DNA of 64,000 nucleotides from Azosocius aquiferis (GTDB lineage Bacteria; Pseudomonadota; Gammaproteobacteria; UBA6186; Azoamicaceae): contig DAWERO010000001.1 in assembly GCA_043390185.1 (NCBI GenBank), forward strand, positions 62,001 through 126,000, read 5' to 3'. The position numbers and the translations under genes were made by a program. Below the pieces are notes generated by a model. It ran no database searches. It was not told the origin of the DNA and saw only the letters and a list, made by a program, of their open reading frames with translations. How positions within the stretch are numbered: position 1 is the first letter of the stretch; each line of letters starts with the position of its first letter. Of this stretch, positions 27,064 through 35,596 are shown in pieces.

Positions 27064-27366
27064 TTATATATTATAATTTTGGCTTTTTTCTTTAAATTTT
27101 ATTATTTGTTTATCTAATTTATCTATTAATGTATCTATTGATGAATACATGTTTTTGCTTATAGAATTTGCAATTAATTTATTTTTATTTTCTAATATAT
27201 ATATTTCAGCTTCTGCTTTATGTTGATATTTATTTTCTATTTTTAAAACTATATGAAATTTTTTTATATGATTATAATGTTTTTCTAAACGTTTTACCTT
27301 TGTTTTTATATATTCTTTTAAAGAATTATTATCAGAATTTACAGATATTTTTATATTTATATTCAT
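27064..27366 (-). CDS. hpf: Short ribosome hibernation promoting factor
   Basis: A 100-residue member of the HPF/YfiA family, which binds the 30S decoding centre and silences ribosomes during stress. The fold pattern fits: 'INIKISVNSDNNSLKEYIKTKVKRLEKHY' (beta-alpha), 'FHIVLKIENKYQHKAEAEIYI' (beta strands) and 'MYSSIDTLIDKLDKQIIKFKEK' (terminal helix). It lacks the long-form C-terminal dimerisation domain. It has a good AGGAG ribosome site. Confidence 0.88.
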   Translation of the reverse strand: MNINIKISVNSDNNSLKEYIKTKVKRLEKHYNHIKKFHIVLKIENKYQHKAEAEIYILENKNKLIANSISKNMYSSIDTLIDKLDKQIIKFKEKSQNYNI

Positions 27367-27390
27367 AAACGGCTCCTAATATATATATAT

Positions 27391-29772
27391 TTAAAATAAT
27401 TGATATTTTTCTAAATCTTTTTTTTTTTCATATGCGTTTTTTATAATCTCTTCTGGTATCCCAGCCATAGCAGCTACTTCAATTCCATAACTTTTTTTTG
27501 ATTCTCCTTTTTTTATTTTGTATAAAAAATTTATTTTACCATTATATTCTATACTATCACAATATATATTTTTTATCGTTTTTGAAATATTTTTTAATTT
27601 ATGTAATTCATAATAATGTGTTGTTAAAAGAGTTAATGATTTTATTTTATTTAAATGTAATATTATTGACCAAGCTAAAGGTAATCCTTCTAATATATTT
27701 GTTCCTCTTCCTATTTCATCTAATAATATTAAGCTATTTTCTGTAGCATTTTTTATTATATTAGAAGCTTCTATCATTTCAATCATAAAAGTTGAATGCC
27801 CTTTTGTTAAATTATCTTCAGCTCCTATTCTTGTTAAAATTTTATCTATTTTTCCTATTTTTGCTTTTTTTGCTGGAACATAACATCCTATATGAGCAAT
27901 TATTATAGAAATAGCAATTTGTCTTAAATATGTTGATTTTCCACCCATATTTGGACCAGTTACTATATATACTAAATTGTTTGAGTTTAATATTACGTCG
28001 TTTGTTATGAAAGTTTTATCATTATTGTTTTCTATCAAAGGATGTCTATTATCTTTAAGAATTATTTCTTTTTTATTTGTTAATTTTGGAAATGTCCATT
28101 GTAAAATATCTGCCCTTTCTGCAAAATTACTTAATATGTCTAATTTTGCTAATGCAATGGAAGTTTCTTTCATTTCATTAGTATGTAATTTTATTGTTTC
28201 TATAGCATTGTTATAAATGATATTTTCTAATTTTTTCATTTCTTCTTTATATATTTTTATATTATTTTCTATTAATTTTAATTCTTCTGTATAATATTTA
28301 TCTGAATTTTTTAATGATTGTATTTTTATATAATTTATTGGTATATTTTTGTTTTGTGATTTCGTTATTTCTATATAATATCCGTTTAAATTATTATATT
28401 TTATTTTTAAATTTTTTATAGATGTATTTTTTTTTTCTTTTTCTTGTAAATTAGTTATATCAATTTCTGAATTTATAATTAATTTTTTTAAATTGTCTAA
28501 ATTTTTATTAAATTTATTTTTTATAATCCCGTTTTCAAAAATGTTAGTCATATAATTAGTGTTTATGCAAATTTTTATTAAATGTGTTATTTTTGGAAAA
28601 AGTTTAATTTCTTTTTTTATTTTAGATAATAAATTTGTATTATTTAGTTTATTTATATATTTTTTTATATATGGTAATGTTTTTAATGTGTTATTTAGTA
28701 AAATTATATCTTTAGGTTTAGTTTTTGATAAATTTATTTTTGAAATTATTTTTTCTAAATCATTTATATTATTTAAATATTTTTGTAATTTTATATAATT
28801 TTGATTTCTTTTAAATTCTTTTACTAGGTTTAATCTATCGTTTATATGATTTCTACATTTTATAGGTGTAGATAGCCAATTTTTTAACATTCTTTCACCC
28901 ATAGGAGTTTTTGTTTTATTTAGTACTTTAAATAAAGTATTTTTTTTTTCATTATCTTGATTTATAAATATTTCTAGATGTTTTAATGTATTAGGTCCAA
29001 AATATATGTATTTTTCATTATTTATAAATTCTAATTTTCTTATATGTTTTAATTTGCAATTTTGTGTTTTTAATGCATAATTATAAACTATTCCTGCAGG
29101 TATAATTGATTCTTTTTTATTTTTGTTTTGTATTATTTCTAAATTTTCTTCTATATTTGTTATTAATATTTTATATGATTTATTAAAATTTAAATTGTTA
29201 GTGATTTTATTTATATAAAAGTTATTTGAATTTATCTCATTTTCTATATTTTGTGTTATTATTATTTCTGAAGGGTTTATTTCTTCTAATTTTGAAATTA
29301 ATTCTAATTTTGTATTAACTTCTGTTACATAAAATTCTCCTAAAGATATGTTTATTGATGATAAATTATATTTTTCTTTATTTTTATATATGCATGTTGT
29401 TGTGTTTGTTGAATTTTCTTCTTGATATTCTTCTTCTACAAGTGTTCCTGGAGTTAAAATTTTTTTAACTGATCTTTTTATTAAATTATTTTCTTTTATT
29501 GATTCATTTTCTTGTTCACATATTACAATTGTATATTTATTTTTTAATAATTTTTTTATATAAAAGGATGATGCATGATGTGGTATTCCAGCCATTGGTA
29601 TATAATGTTTAGAAGATTTTTTTTTAGTTAAAACTATTTGTAATATATTTGAAGCTATAACAGCATCATTGTAAAATAATTCATAAAAATCTCCTATCCT
29701 AAATAATACTAATTCATTCATATAATTTTTTTTTATTTCTTTATATTGTTTAATTACTGGTGTATCTAACAT
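27391..29772 (-). CDS. mutS: DNA mismatch repair protein MutS
   Basis: Mismatch-recognition ATPase, 793 residues. The N-terminal mismatch-reading motif 'GDFYELFYNDA' (Phe-x-Glu) is intact near residue 28, and the ATPase has Walker A 'TGPNMGGKSTYLRQ', 'GAEDNLTKGHSTFMIEM' and Walker B 'LILLDEIGRGT'. The helix-turn-helix end ('GIEVAAMAGIPEEII') is present. The C-terminal tetramerisation tail is short. Keeping mutS is notable because many reduced symbionts lack repair genes; whether mutL is present elsewhere cannot be seen. Confidence 0.96.
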   Translation of the reverse strand: MLDTPVIKQYKEIKKNYMNELVLFRIGDFYELFYNDAVIASNILQIVLTKKKSSKHYIPMAGIPHHASSFYIKKLLKNKYTIVICEQENESIKENNLIKRSVKKILTPGTLVEEEYQEENSTNTTTCIYKNKEKYNLSSINISLGEFYVTEVNTKLELISKLEEINPSEIIITQNIENEINSNNFYINKITNNLNFNKSYKILITNIEENLEIIQNKNKKESIIPAGIVYNYALKTQNCKLKHIRKLEFINNEKYIYFGPNTLKHLEIFINQDNEKKNTLFKVLNKTKTPMGERMLKNWLSTPIKCRNHINDRLNLVKEFKRNQNYIKLQKYLNNINDLEKIISKINLSKTKPKDIILLNNTLKTLPYIKKYINKLNNTNLLSKIKKEIKLFPKITHLIKICINTNYMTNIFENGIIKNKFNKNLDNLKKLIINSEIDITNLQEKEKKNTSIKNLKIKYNNLNGYYIEITKSQNKNIPINYIKIQSLKNSDKYYTEELKLIENNIKIYKEEMKKLENIIYNNAIETIKLHTNEMKETSIALAKLDILSNFAERADILQWTFPKLTNKKEIILKDNRHPLIENNNDKTFITNDVILNSNNLVYIVTGPNMGGKSTYLRQIAISIIIAHIGCYVPAKKAKIGKIDKILTRIGAEDNLTKGHSTFMIEMIEASNIIKNATENSLILLDEIGRGTNILEGLPLAWSIILHLNKIKSLTLLTTHYYELHKLKNISKTIKNIYCDSIEYNGKINFLYKIKKGESKKSYGIEVAAMAGIPEEIIKNAYEKKKDLEKYQLF

Positions 29773-29793
29773 AAAAATCTCTTATTTTTTTTT

Positions 29794-30477
29794 TTAATTT
29801 TTAGATAATAAAAGTCCTATTTCAAATAATAACCAAATTGGAATCGCTAATAATATTTGAGAAATAACATCTGGAGGTGTTAAAAGCATTCCTAATATAA
29901 AGGCTAGTATTATTATATATTTTCTTTTATTTGATAAATCTTTTTTTTTAATTACATTTAATTTAATTATTAATATTGTAATTATTGGTATTTGAAATGA
30001 TATTCCTGTTGCTATTGATATTGATATTATAAAATCTAAATAATTTGATATATCAGTCATTACTGTTATACTTGTTGAAGAACAAGTAGCAAAAAAACTT
30101 AAAGCTAAAGGACAAATTATATAAAATGAAAACAATAATCCGATATAAAATAATATAGTACTATATATTATTATAGGAAAAATTTTATTTTTTTCATTTT
30201 TATATAAACCTGGAGCTATAAATTTCCATATATTATTTATTATATATGGAATACTTATTATTATACTTATTAAAAATGTTAATTTTAATGGTATTAAAAA
30301 TGGTGTTGTTACGTGAGTTGCAATTAATGTATTTCCTTCTGGTAATTGGCGTATCATTGGTTCTGCTATAAAAACATATATTTTTTGAGAAAATGAAAAA
30401 AGTATTAAAAAAACACATAATATAAATATAAAACAATTTATTATTTTTTTTCTTAATTCTATAAAATGAACATTCAT
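29794..30477 (-). CDS. tatC: Sec-independent translocase TatC
   Basis: A 227-residue core receptor of the twin-arginine translocase with six membrane segments. Landmarks: N-terminal 'HFIELRKKI' (family HLxELRxR), 'AEPMIRQLPEG', 'PYIINNIWKFIAPGLYKNEK' and 'FQIPIITILI'. Likely cargo encoded in this window: NosZ, the Rieske protein and probably ApbE. It is third in tatA-tatB-tatC with gaps of 2-3 bases. Confidence 0.95.
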   Translation of the reverse strand: MNVHFIELRKKIINCFIFILCVFLILFSFSQKIYVFIAEPMIRQLPEGNTLIATHVTTPFLIPLKLTFLISIIISIPYIINNIWKFIAPGLYKNEKNKIFPIIIYSTILFYIGLLFSFYIICPLALSFFATCSSTSITVMTDISNYLDFIISISIATGISFQIPIITILIIKLNVIKKKDLSNKRKYIIILAFILGMLLTPPDVISQILLAIPIWLLFEIGLLLSKN

Positions 30478-30480
30478 ATT

Positions 30481-30678
30481 TTATTCTTTATCATTATTGT
30501 TTATATTTTTTTTTTTTAATGATAAAGAAAAATCCTCTTCTAATTTTTCTTTTTTTTGTTTTAAATTGTTTATAAATTTACCTATATTATAAAATAAATT
30601 TTGATAATCATCAGGATTTAATATTATTATTGATATTATCAATATTAATATTATTTCCCAAAAGCCAATATCGAACAT
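30481..30678 (-). CDS. tatB: Tat translocase subunit TatB
   Basis: A 65-residue protein with a single N-terminal membrane helix starting 'MFDIGFWEIILILII', the TatB hallmark (family MFDIGFSELL), then 'NPDDYQNL' (family GPERLP) and a charged amphipathic helix. It is much shorter than E. coli TatB (171 residues) because the C-terminal tail is missing. It sits 2 bases after tatA and 3 before tatC. Confidence 0.88.
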   Translation of the reverse strand: MFDIGFWEIILILIISIIILNPDDYQNLFYNIGKFINNLKQKKEKLEEDFSLSLKKKNINNNDKE

Positions 30679-30680
30679 AT

Positions 30681-30875
30681 TTATTTTTCTATATTTTTAT
30701 CATTGTTTATTATAGATTTTGATTCTTCATTTGAAGATTGTAATCCTTTTCTAAATCCTTTAAAGGCTTGTCCTAAATCTTCACCAATGTTTCTTAATTT
30801 TTTTGTTCCAAAAATTAGTAAAATTATTAAAAATATTAATAACAAAGACCCTGGACTTATTCCTGCGAAATTCAT
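30681..30875 (-). CDS. tatA: Tat translocase subunit TatA
   Basis: A 64-residue pore-forming subunit. The transmembrane helix is followed by the family hinge 'FGTKKLRNIGEDLGQAFKGFRKG' (core FGTKKLRNIG), as in E. coli TatA. The short acidic/Lys-rich tail is typical. It is the first gene of the tatABC run, facing the 135-base gap to the divergent nadD-like gene, in which I see no convincing regulatory site. Confidence 0.93.
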   Translation of the reverse strand: MNFAGISPGSLLLIFLIILLIFGTKKLRNIGEDLGQAFKGFRKGLQSSNEESKSIINNDKNIEK

Positions 30876-31010
30876 TATATTATTTCCTTATTAAATATAT
30901 TTTACAATAATTTTATTATATACTTTATTATATATATTTCAAGTTTTGATAAAAAAAATTATTGTTATTATGTTTTTGATTTTATTTTTTATTTTATTAA
31001 GTTTAAATTT

Positions 31011-31592
31011 GTGTTTTATAAAAAAAATATAGGTATATATTGGGGTAGCTTTGATCCTCCTACTTTAGCTCATAAAGAGATAATAATTAAATCTTTTTTT
31101 TATGTTTCTTGTATTTTTATTGTTATAAATAATAATAATTGTAAAAATTATTATTTTTCATCAAAAAAAAGATTACAAATGTTTAAATATATATTCAAAG
31201 ATTATTATTTTATATTGTTTTTTTATAATTATAAAATATTTTTTTTTATTCAAGGTATAGATAATTTTTATAGTTATTTTAAATTTAAAAAATTTAGTTA
31301 TAATTTTTTTTCTATTATATTAGGAATTGATGTTTATAATAATTGGTTTAATGTATTTAAAAATAAAAAAATTATTTTTTATAGATATATTTGGATAATA
31401 TATAGAAAAAATTTTTTTATTAATAATTTTTATTATAATAATTTATATTTTTTTAATATTAATGTTAAATTAAAATATATTTCTTCTAAAATTTCTAAAT
31501 TTTATTTGTTTAATTTTAAATTTTTTATTTTAAAATTTATATTAAAATATGGAATTATTCGTTATATATATATTTTTTATAAATTTTTATAG
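31011..31592 (+). CDS. nadD: Nucleotidyltransferase, probably nicotinate-nucleotide adenylyltransferase
   Basis: A 193-residue member of the (H/T)xGH nucleotidyltransferase family. The N-terminal phosphate-binding motif reads 'YWGSFDPPTLAHKEI', and 'ILGIDVYNNWFNVF' corresponds to the NadD motif G-x-D-x-x-x-x-x-x-W. The C-terminal ISSxxxR motif reads 'ISSKISK'. NadD forms deamido-NAD in the cytosol. Odd points: the Gly of xGH is Ala and the final Arg is Lys, and the middle is strongly Phe/Tyr/Asn-biased. It starts at GTG without a strong ribosome site. CoaD is an alternative but fits less well. Confidence 0.6.
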   Translation: MFYKKNIGIYWGSFDPPTLAHKEIIIKSFFYVSCIFIVINNNNCKNYYFSSKKRLQMFKYIFKDYYFILFFYNYKIFFFIQGIDNFYSYFKFKKFSYNFFSIILGIDVYNNWFNVFKNKKIIFYRYIWIIYRKNFFINNFYYNNLYFFNINVKLKYISSKISKFYLFNFKFFILKFILKYGIIRYIYIFYKFL

Positions 31593-31645
31593 ATTTTTTA
31601 TTGATGTTTTGTTTATTTTTATTATTTTTTTTTGATGGTGTATTT

Positions 31646-34252
31646 ATGAAATTTTTAAATTTTTATGAAATTCAATTTTTGTTTTTGGATTATTTTAAAA
31701 AAAATAATCATAAAATTTATGATGGATGTTCTATAATTCCTCAGAATGATAATAGCTTATTATTTACTAATTCTGGCATGGTACAATTTAAAGATTTTTT
31801 TTTAGGGTATAAAGCTATACGGCATAAAAATATTACAACATCTCAATCTTGTATACGTGCTGGTGGAAAACATAATGATTTATCTAATGTTGGGTATACT
31901 TCTAGGCATCATACTTTGTTTGAAATGTTAGGTAATTTTAGTTTTGGAGGTTATTTTAAAAATGAAGCTATTTTTTATGCTTGGTTTTTTTTAACTCATA
32001 TTTTGTTTATATTAAAAGATAAATTATTTTTTACAATTTATGAAAATGATTTTGAATCTGAGAGTATTTGGTTTGAAAATGTTAAAATTAATAAAAAAAA
32101 TTTAATTAAGTTGGGAAAAAAAGATAATTTTTGGATGATGGGAAATAATGGTCCTTGTGGTCCTTGTACTGAAATATTTTATGATCATGGAGATTTTTTA
32201 AATGGTAATTTTGATATAAATTGTAATTTTGGAGATAGATATATAGAAATTTGGAATTTAGTTTTTATGGAATATAATTTTTTTGATTTAAAAATGGAAA
32301 AATTATTAATTTTTTGTGTTGATACTGGAATGGGTTTAGAGAGAATTTCTGCTGTTATGCAAGGAGTTAGTAATAATTATAATATTGATATATTTAAAGA
32401 TTTGAAAAATTTAATTATAAAAAATTTTTCTTATCATACAAATTTTATTAATGATTCTTTTTCATTAAATGTTATAAGTGATCATTTAAGATCTGCTAGT
32501 ATTATGATTTTTTATGGCATTTTACCTTCTAATGATGGAAGATCTTATGTTTTGAGAAAAATTATAAGAAGAGCTATTATACATGGAAAAAAAATTAATA
32601 TATTTGATTCATTTTTGTATAAATTGTTTAAAGAAATGGTATATAATTTAGAATATTATAATTATTTATTAAAAGATATTTTTCGTATTGAAAAAATTTT
32701 TTTAGAAGAAGAAGTTAAATTTGATGAAACTTTAAATTATGGATTGAAAAAATTAAATGAAATTATTTTTTTTGAAAAAAAAAAAATTTGTGGAAAAGAT
32801 GCATTTATTTTATATGATACGTATGGTTTTCCTATTGATTTAACTGTTGAAATTTCAAAAGAGTATAATTTGGAAGTTGATGTTGAAGATTTTTATAAGC
32901 ATATGTTATTACAAAAAAATTCTAATGATTTTAATAAATTTTATGTTATAAATAATGTTTTTAATGTAAAAAATACAAATTTTATAGGTTATAATTTTAT
33001 AAATTATGTTTCTAAAATTCAACAAATTATAGTTGATAATAAATTTATTAATGTGTTAAAAAATTATTGTAAATGTATTTTAATTTTAGATAATAGTCCA
33101 TTTTATTTTGAATCAGGTGGACAAATAGGAGATAAAGGTTTTTTAATTGGAAATAATTTTATTTTTTTTGTTGAAAATGTAAAAAATGTTAATGGTTTTT
33201 ATATACATTATGGATTTTTGAAATTTGGATATATAATAATTGGAGACTATATAAAAAGTTGCGTTGATTTTAATTTTAGAAAAAGATGTTCAATAAATCA
33301 TTCTTCTACTCATATTATTAATTATGTTTTAAAAGTAATATTATCTGAAAATGTTAAACAGTTGGGTTCATATATTGATGATTGTAAATTAAGATTTGAT
33401 TTTTTATATAATTATTCTTTAAATATTGATATTGTTAATAAAATTGAGTTTTTGATAAATCAATATATTTTAAATAATTTGTTTGTTCATTATGATTATA
33501 TTAATTTTTTTGATGCTAAAAAAAAAAAAATATCATATTTAGAAAATGATATTTATAGTGATAAAGTTAGAGTTGTATATATTGGAAAAAATTTTTCATC
33601 TGAATTGTGTGCTGGAACTCATGTTAAATCTACTGGAGATATTGGTTTATTAAAAATTTTATCTTTATCTGGAGTATCTTCTGGTGTTAAACGTATAGAA
33701 GCTGTAACCGCATTTTCTTCCTTATTTGTTATTCAGCAAAAATTTTATTTAATAGATTCAGTTAAATTTTTATTTAAATGTGATGATTTATTATTATTAA
33801 ATTGTGTTGATAATTTAATTTTAAAAAATTTATTTTTGTTTAAAAAAATAAATAAATTAAAAAAAGATATAATTTTAAATATTGAAAAAAATTTATTTAA
33901 CAATATTATTTTATATAAGAATATTAATTTTTTAATTTTTCAGTTTATTACTGGAAATAATATTTTGTTAAAAAAATTAATTGATAATTATAAAAATTTT
34001 TATGTTAATGGAATTGTTATTTTATTTATTATAGAAGATAATATGTTAAATATTTGTTTTGGTATTACTGATAATTTAAAATTTATATTTAATGCTGATT
34101 TGTTGATAAAATATTTTTTTATAAAAATTAGAGGATTTGGTGGAGGAAATCATTTATATTCTTCAGGTGGAATGAAGAAATTTAATGATTTTATTGATAT
34201 TAATATTATTTTAAATAATTATTTTGAATTTTTAAAAAGATGTGTGTTATAA
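31646..34252 (+). CDS. alaS: Alanyl-tRNA synthetase
   Basis: Class II synthetase, 868 residues. The start is the ATG at 31646 ('MKFLNFYEIQFLFLDYF'), since the upstream 15 codons are not family-like. Class II motifs are visible in 'LLFTNSGMVQFKDFFLG' and 'RHHTLFEMLGNFSFG'. The editing domain is intact: 'HSSTH' and 'CAGTH' zinc ligands. The C-Ala end 'GFGGGNHLYSSGG' corresponds to GGGRPDxAxGG. Two long in-frame A-runs occur: 12 A at 32775-32786 and 13 A at 33518-33530. It is followed by csrA, tRNA(Ser) and tRNA(Arg), the enterobacterial order. Confidence 0.96.
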   Translation: MKFLNFYEIQFLFLDYFKKNNHKIYDGCSIIPQNDNSLLFTNSGMVQFKDFFLGYKAIRHKNITTSQSCIRAGGKHNDLSNVGYTSRHHTLFEMLGNFSFGGYFKNEAIFYAWFFLTHILFILKDKLFFTIYENDFESESIWFENVKINKKNLIKLGKKDNFWMMGNNGPCGPCTEIFYDHGDFLNGNFDINCNFGDRYIEIWNLVFMEYNFFDLKMEKLLIFCVDTGMGLERISAVMQGVSNNYNIDIFKDLKNLIIKNFSYHTNFINDSFSLNVISDHLRSASIMIFYGILPSNDGRSYVLRKIIRRAIIHGKKINIFDSFLYKLFKEMVYNLEYYNYLLKDIFRIEKIFLEEEVKFDETLNYGLKKLNEIIFFEKKKICGKDAFILYDTYGFPIDLTVEISKEYNLEVDVEDFYKHMLLQKNSNDFNKFYVINNVFNVKNTNFIGYNFINYVSKIQQIIVDNKFINVLKNYCKCILILDNSPFYFESGGQIGDKGFLIGNNFIFFVENVKNVNGFYIHYGFLKFGYIIIGDYIKSCVDFNFRKRCSINHSSTHIINYVLKVILSENVKQLGSYIDDCKLRFDFLYNYSLNIDIVNKIEFLINQYILNNLFVHYDYINFFDAKKKKISYLENDIYSDKVRVVYIGKNFSSELCAGTHVKSTGDIGLLKILSLSGVSSGVKRIEAVTAFSSLFVIQQKFYLIDSVKFLFKCDDLLLLNCVDNLILKNLFLFKKINKLKKDIILNIEKNLFNNIILYKNINFLIFQFITGNNILLKKLIDNYKNFYVNGIVILFIIEDNMLNICFGITDNLKFIFNADLLIKYFFIKIRGFGGGNHLYSSGGMKKFNDFIDINIILNNYFEFLKRCVL

Positions 34253-34370
34253 TGAAAATTATTTTATAATTAATTTTTTATATAATTTTTTTTTTGGAAA
34301 TTGTATAAATTTATATATTTTTGATTTTTTTTGTTATATGATTAAGAATATTTTTACTTTGGAGTATATA

Positions 34371-34553
34371 ATGTTAATTTTAACTAGAAGAGTTGGTGAA
34401 ACATTAATGGTAGGAGATGAGATAACTGTAACAGTATTAGGAATAAAAGGTAATCAAATAAGATTGGGGGTGAATGCTCCTAAAATTATTTCTGTTCATA
34501 GAGAAGAAATTTATCAAAAAATTCAGGTAGAAAAATCTAAAAATAATGTTTAA
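34371..34553 (+). CDS. csrA: Carbon storage regulator CsrA
   Basis: A 60-residue RNA-binding post-transcriptional regulator that recognises GGA in hairpin loops near ribosome sites. The sequence from 'MLILTRRVGETLMVGD' through 'GIKGNQIRLGVNAP' to 'VHREEIYQKIQ' is fully family-like, including the C-terminal Arg of VHREEI. The start at 34371 has a GGAG site 6 bases upstream; the longer upstream frame is not CsrA-like. I did not find CsrB/C-type RNAs in the window. Confidence 0.96.
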   Translation: MLILTRRVGETLMVGDEITVTVLGIKGNQIRLGVNAPKIISVHREEIYQKIQVEKSKNNV

Positions 34554-34568
34554 ATTTTAATTTTTTTT

Positions 34569-34657
34569 GGAGAGATGGCCGAGTGGCTTAAGGCGCTCCC
34601 CTGCTAAAGGAGTATAGATTTTTATTTCTATCGTGGGTTCAAATCCCACTCTCTCCG
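34569..34657 (+). tRNA. trnS: tRNA-Ser (GCT)
   Basis: Class II tRNA with acceptor GGAGAGA/TCTCTCC and discriminator G, anticodon stem CTCCC/GGAG-type with loop CTGCTAA (anticodon GCT), a long variable arm ending in TTTTTATTTCTATC, and T loop TTCAAAT. CCA is not encoded. It follows csrA, as serV does in E. coli. Confidence 0.95.
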
Positions 34658-34666
34658 TTTTTATTT

Positions 34667-34741
34667 GCGCCTGTAGCTCAGTTGGATTAGAGCACCTGGC
34701 TACGAACCAGGAGGTCGGAGGTTCAAATCCTTTCAGGCGTG
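34667..34741 (+). tRNA. trnR: tRNA-Arg (ACG)
   Basis: Acceptor GCGCCTG/CAGGCGT (first pair G-T), D arm GCTCAGTTGGATTAGAGC, anticodon stem CCTGG/CCAGG with loop CTACGAA (anticodon ACG, decoded as inosine after deamination), T arm GGAGG-TTCAAAT-CCTTT. CCA is not encoded. It sits nine bases after tRNA(Ser), matching E. coli serV-argV. Confidence 0.95.
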
Positions 34742-34756
34742 TTATTTTTATTTTTG

Positions 34757-34790
34757 TTTTATATTTTATATTTTATATTTTATATTTTAT
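34757..34790. repeat. Tandem heptamer TTTTATA, about 4.9 copies
   Basis: Four perfect copies of TTTTATA and a fifth partial copy lie between tRNA(Arg) and mlaF, in the likely 5' leader of the mla operon. AT-rich drift can create such runs, but an exact heptamer repeat in register is uncommon in the other gaps that I read. Confidence 0.85.
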
Positions 34791-34801
34791 TTTAGAATAT
34801 T

Positions 34802-35596
34802 ATGATTGCTAGTTTATTTGATGTTTCTTATTTTCGAGGATCTAAAAAAATTTTTAATAAAATTAATTTAGATATTCCTGAAGGAAAAATTACAGCTATT
34901 ATGGGACCAAGTGGTTGTGGTAAAACAACTCTTTTGAGATTATTAAGTGGTGAACTTTTACCTTTTTCTGGAAAAATTATTTTAGATGGTTATGATATAA
35001 CTAATATAGATAAAAAAAATTTATATAAGCTTAGAAAAAAAATAGGTATGTTATATCAAAATTGTGGTTTATTTTCAGATTTAAATGTGTTTGATAATGT
35101 TGCTTTTCCAGTAAAAGAACATACAAATTTATCTAATGAAATGATAAAAGATTTAGTTTTGATAAAATTGCATTCTGTTGGGTTGAGAGGGGCTAGAAAT
35201 ATTATGCCATCTAATTTATCAGGAGGTATGGCTAGAAGAGTTGCTTTAGCAAGAGCTATTGTTTTAGATCCTAAAATAATAATGTATGATGAACCTTTTG
35301 CTGGGTTAGATCCTATATCTATAGGAGTTTTATTGAAATTAATTAAAGTTTTAAATGATACTTTAAATATGACAACTATTTTAGTTTCTCATGATATATA
35401 TGAAACAGTAAGTATTTCTGATTATATATATTTAATTTTTGATGGAGATATTATTGCGCATGGAAATTCAAAAGATATTATGAATTTAAATAATAAGTGG
35501 GTTAATCAATTTATGAAAGGTTTGTATAATGGTCCGATAGCATATCATTATCCTTCTAATAATTATAAAAATGATTTATTAAATTATGATATTTGA
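34802..35596 (+). CDS. mlaF: MlaF, ATPase of the phospholipid transport complex
   Basis: ABC ATPase (264 residues) of the MlaFEDB inner-membrane complex, which moves phospholipids between the inner and outer membranes through MlaC. Walker A 'GPSGCGKTTLLR', signature 'LSGGMARR', and Walker B 'IIMYDEPFAGLDP' are all intact. The 'QFMKGLYNGPIAYHYP' ending is a MlaF feature (family QFxxGxxDGPVxFHYP) that contacts MlaB. It overlaps mlaE by 11 bases. Confidence 0.95.
   Translation: MIASLFDVSYFRGSKKIFNKINLDIPEGKITAIMGPSGCGKTTLLRLLSGELLPFSGKIILDGYDITNIDKKNLYKLRKKIGMLYQNCGLFSDLNVFDNVAFPVKEHTNLSNEMIKDLVLIKLHSVGLRGARNIMPSNLSGGMARRVALARAIVLDPKIIMYDEPFAGLDPISIGVLLKLIKVLNDTLNMTTILVSHDIYETVSISDYIYLIFDGDIIAHGNSKDIMNLNNKWVNQFMKGLYNGPIAYHYPSNNYKNDLLNYDI

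Noticed and set aside
34242..34370. Upstream extension of CsrA
   Set aside because: The frame is open, but the first 43 residues are not CsrA-like and the GGAG site points to the ATG at 34371.
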